Of a stretch of DNA of 5,398 bases, positions 5,076 through 5,398 are shown piece by piece. This DNA is from Candidatus Komeilibacteria bacterium. Lineage in GTDB: Bacteria > Patescibacteriota > Patescibacteriia > UBA1558. A model generated the notes under the pieces. The model was given only the letters and a program-made list of their open reading frames with translations. It was not told the DNA's origin and did no database searches. The stretch lies in the NCBI GenBank assembly GCA_024654345.1, contig JANLIN010000012.1:1-5398 (forward strand). The letters are read 5' to 3'. Numbering within the stretch: position 1 is the first letter of the stretch; each line of letters starts with the position of its first letter. A program made the translations under genes and the position numbers.

Positions 5076-5090
5076 CAGGCCGCAGGCCTG
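5076..5090. repeat. Small GC-rich hairpin CAGGCC-GCA-GGCCTG
   Basis: Perfect 6-bp arms, all but one pair G-C, surround a three-base loop. It abuts the larger inverted repeat that begins at 5090 and is probably part of the same palindromic block. No T-tract follows on either strand, so it is not called a terminator. Confidence 0.6.
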
Positions 5091-5166
5091 AGGCGTGGAA
5101 GCGCCGAAGCGTGGAAGCGAAGAGATGACGATAATCGCAGACCTCGCTTCAACGCTTCCACGCCTC
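5090..5166. repeat. Nested GC-rich inverted repeat (REP/MITE-like)
   Basis: GAGGCGTGGAAGCG (5090-5103) pairs perfectly with CGCTTCCACGCCTC (5153-5166). The left side contains a second copy of the motif, AAGCGTGGAAGCGA (5107-5120), which pairs with TCGCTTCAACGCTT (5144-5157) with one mismatch. Two alternative stems are therefore possible, one leaving an 8-nt bulge. A further CGCTTCC copy follows at 5169-5175. It lies between divergent promoters and upstream of both, so it is likely a DNA-level element rather than a terminator. There is no transposase and no target duplication that I can see. Confidence 0.75.
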
Positions 5167-5181
5167 CTCGCTTCCCCCCAG

Positions 5182-5210
5182 TTGTCAGCCGTTTATTGTC
5201 GTGATATGCT
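5182..5210 (+). promoter_or_regulatory. Extended -10 promoter of the plus-strand gene
   Basis: A -35 TTGTCA (5182-5187, five of six) and a -10 TATGCT (5205-5210, four of six) are 17 bp apart. A TG dinucleotide (5202-5203) sits one base before the -10, the extended -10 pattern that compensates for a weak hexamer. The predicted start near 5217 leaves a leader of about 32 nt. Confidence 0.55.
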
Positions 5211-5237
5211 GTTTTCACTTGTACACAATTACAGAAA

Positions 5238-5243
5238 AAGGAG
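5238..5243 (+). promoter_or_regulatory. Strong Shine-Dalgarno AAGGAG
   Basis: AAGGAG ends five bases before ATG 5249 and fixes that start. It stands out because the operon genes on the other strand almost all lack such a site. Confidence 0.85.
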
Positions 5244-5248
5244 CAGTC

Positions 5249-5398
5249 ATGAGTAGCAATACTACCGCCGAGGAGCTTAGGAAAATAGCAGCTGACGTAA
5301 AGGCGATCATGGATAGAGCCGATCGGACCCCGACTACGCGGCGAAACGGGCGTGTGCTGACTTTAAAAAGTCGGTGTCATAATGCCAAGGTGACAATG
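5249..5398 (+). CDS. Unidentified protein, N-terminal 50 residues (runs off right edge)
   Basis: An open frame runs from ATG 5249 to the window end without a stop, giving 50 residues. The start is supported by a near-ideal Shine-Dalgarno five bases upstream and a plausible promoter about 40 bp before it. Residues 1-27 (MSSNTTAEELRKIAADVKAI and on to RADR) look like a charged amphipathic helix. The next stretch is basic and threonine/arginine-rich (TPTTRRNGRVLTLKSR). No signal peptide, membrane segment or motif is recognisable, and I cannot assign a family. It is transcribed away from the ribosomal operon and shares its upstream region. A small cytoplasmic or nucleic-acid-associated protein is possible, but the fragment is too short to say. 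Confidence 0.65.
   Translation, partial: MSSNTTAEELRKIAADVKAIMDRADRTPTTRRNGRVLTLKSRCHNAKVTM

Larger units (their letters stand above)
4851..5248. other. Divergent regulatory region between infA and the plus-strand gene
   Basis: This 398-bp stretch has no convincing gene. From the infA side it holds an untranslated leader with a 9-bp inverted repeat, promoter P2, promoter P1 with an embedded palindrome, a GC-rich nested inverted repeat, and an extended -10 promoter facing the other way. Its left half is AT-rich while 5071-5180 is clearly GC-richer, so the palindromic block may have been inserted. The one long open frame here (5218-5018, minus) consists mostly of the inverted repeat and has no ribosome binding site, so it is not called. 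Confidence 0.85.

Noticed and set aside
5018..5218. 66-codon open frame on the minus strand across the intergenic region
   Set aside because: It is largely the GC-rich inverted repeat read through, has no ribosome binding site, and its end overlaps promoters P1 and P2.
1..5398. CRISPR arrays, tRNA or rRNA genes, insertion sequences
   Set aside because: No repeat-spacer pattern, cloverleaf or transposase reading frame was found on reading both strands; the only tandem repeat has no spacers.

Overview
The window is a ribosomal protein/RNA polymerase operon on the minus strand, read from about 5040 down to at least position 1, with the start of an unrelated gene on the plus strand at the right end. 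Transcribed order: infA - rpmJ - rpsM - rpsK - rpsD - rpoA - rplQ - rplM - rpsI - membrane flippase (cut by the window edge). This is the bacterial alpha operon joined to the L13-S9 pair. The likely source is a bacterium of the candidate phyla radiation (Patescibacteria, Parcubacteria-like). The reasons are a very short L13 (117 aa, C-terminal tail missing), a long lysine-rich N-terminus on S11, an RpoA without the usual C-terminal domain, compact spacing, and almost no Shine-Dalgarno motifs. This placement is inferred from protein features; no marker sequence was compared. The nine complete genes all end in TAA and read with the standard bacterial code.

Right end (4851-5398). About 400 bp between the divergent genes is dense with signals. 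For the operon there are two tandem sigma70-type promoters on the minus strand: P1 (TTGACA-17-TACAAT) and P2 (TTGACT-16-TATAAT). A perfect 17-bp palindrome (TTGTATAC-G-GTATACAA) lies inside P1 and looks like a repressor operator. A 9-bp inverted repeat followed by a U8 tract sits in the infA leader. Further right are a GC-rich nested inverted repeat (5076-5166) and an extended -10 promoter (5182-5210). The latter drives an unidentified plus-strand gene at 5249 that has a strong Shine-Dalgarno.

Centre (784-4850). Nine translation genes lie 4 to about 45 bp apart, with one exception: the rpsK-rpsD gap (106 bp) is mostly filled by a 29-bp tandem repeat. RpoA keeps a full N-terminal domain, but the DNA-binding alphaCTD is replaced by an acidic linker ending in an AT-hook-like KKRGRPKK.

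Left end (1-734). The first 244 residues of a Wzx/polysaccharide-type flippase follow rpsI by 49 bp, with no terminator visible between them.

Together the genes supply initiation factor IF-1, small-subunit proteins S13, S11, S4 and S9, large-subunit proteins L36, L17 and L13, and the alpha subunit that nucleates RNA polymerase assembly. The most interesting points are the AT-hook tail on RpoA, the palindrome inside a consensus housekeeping promoter, and the tandem repeat before rpsD.
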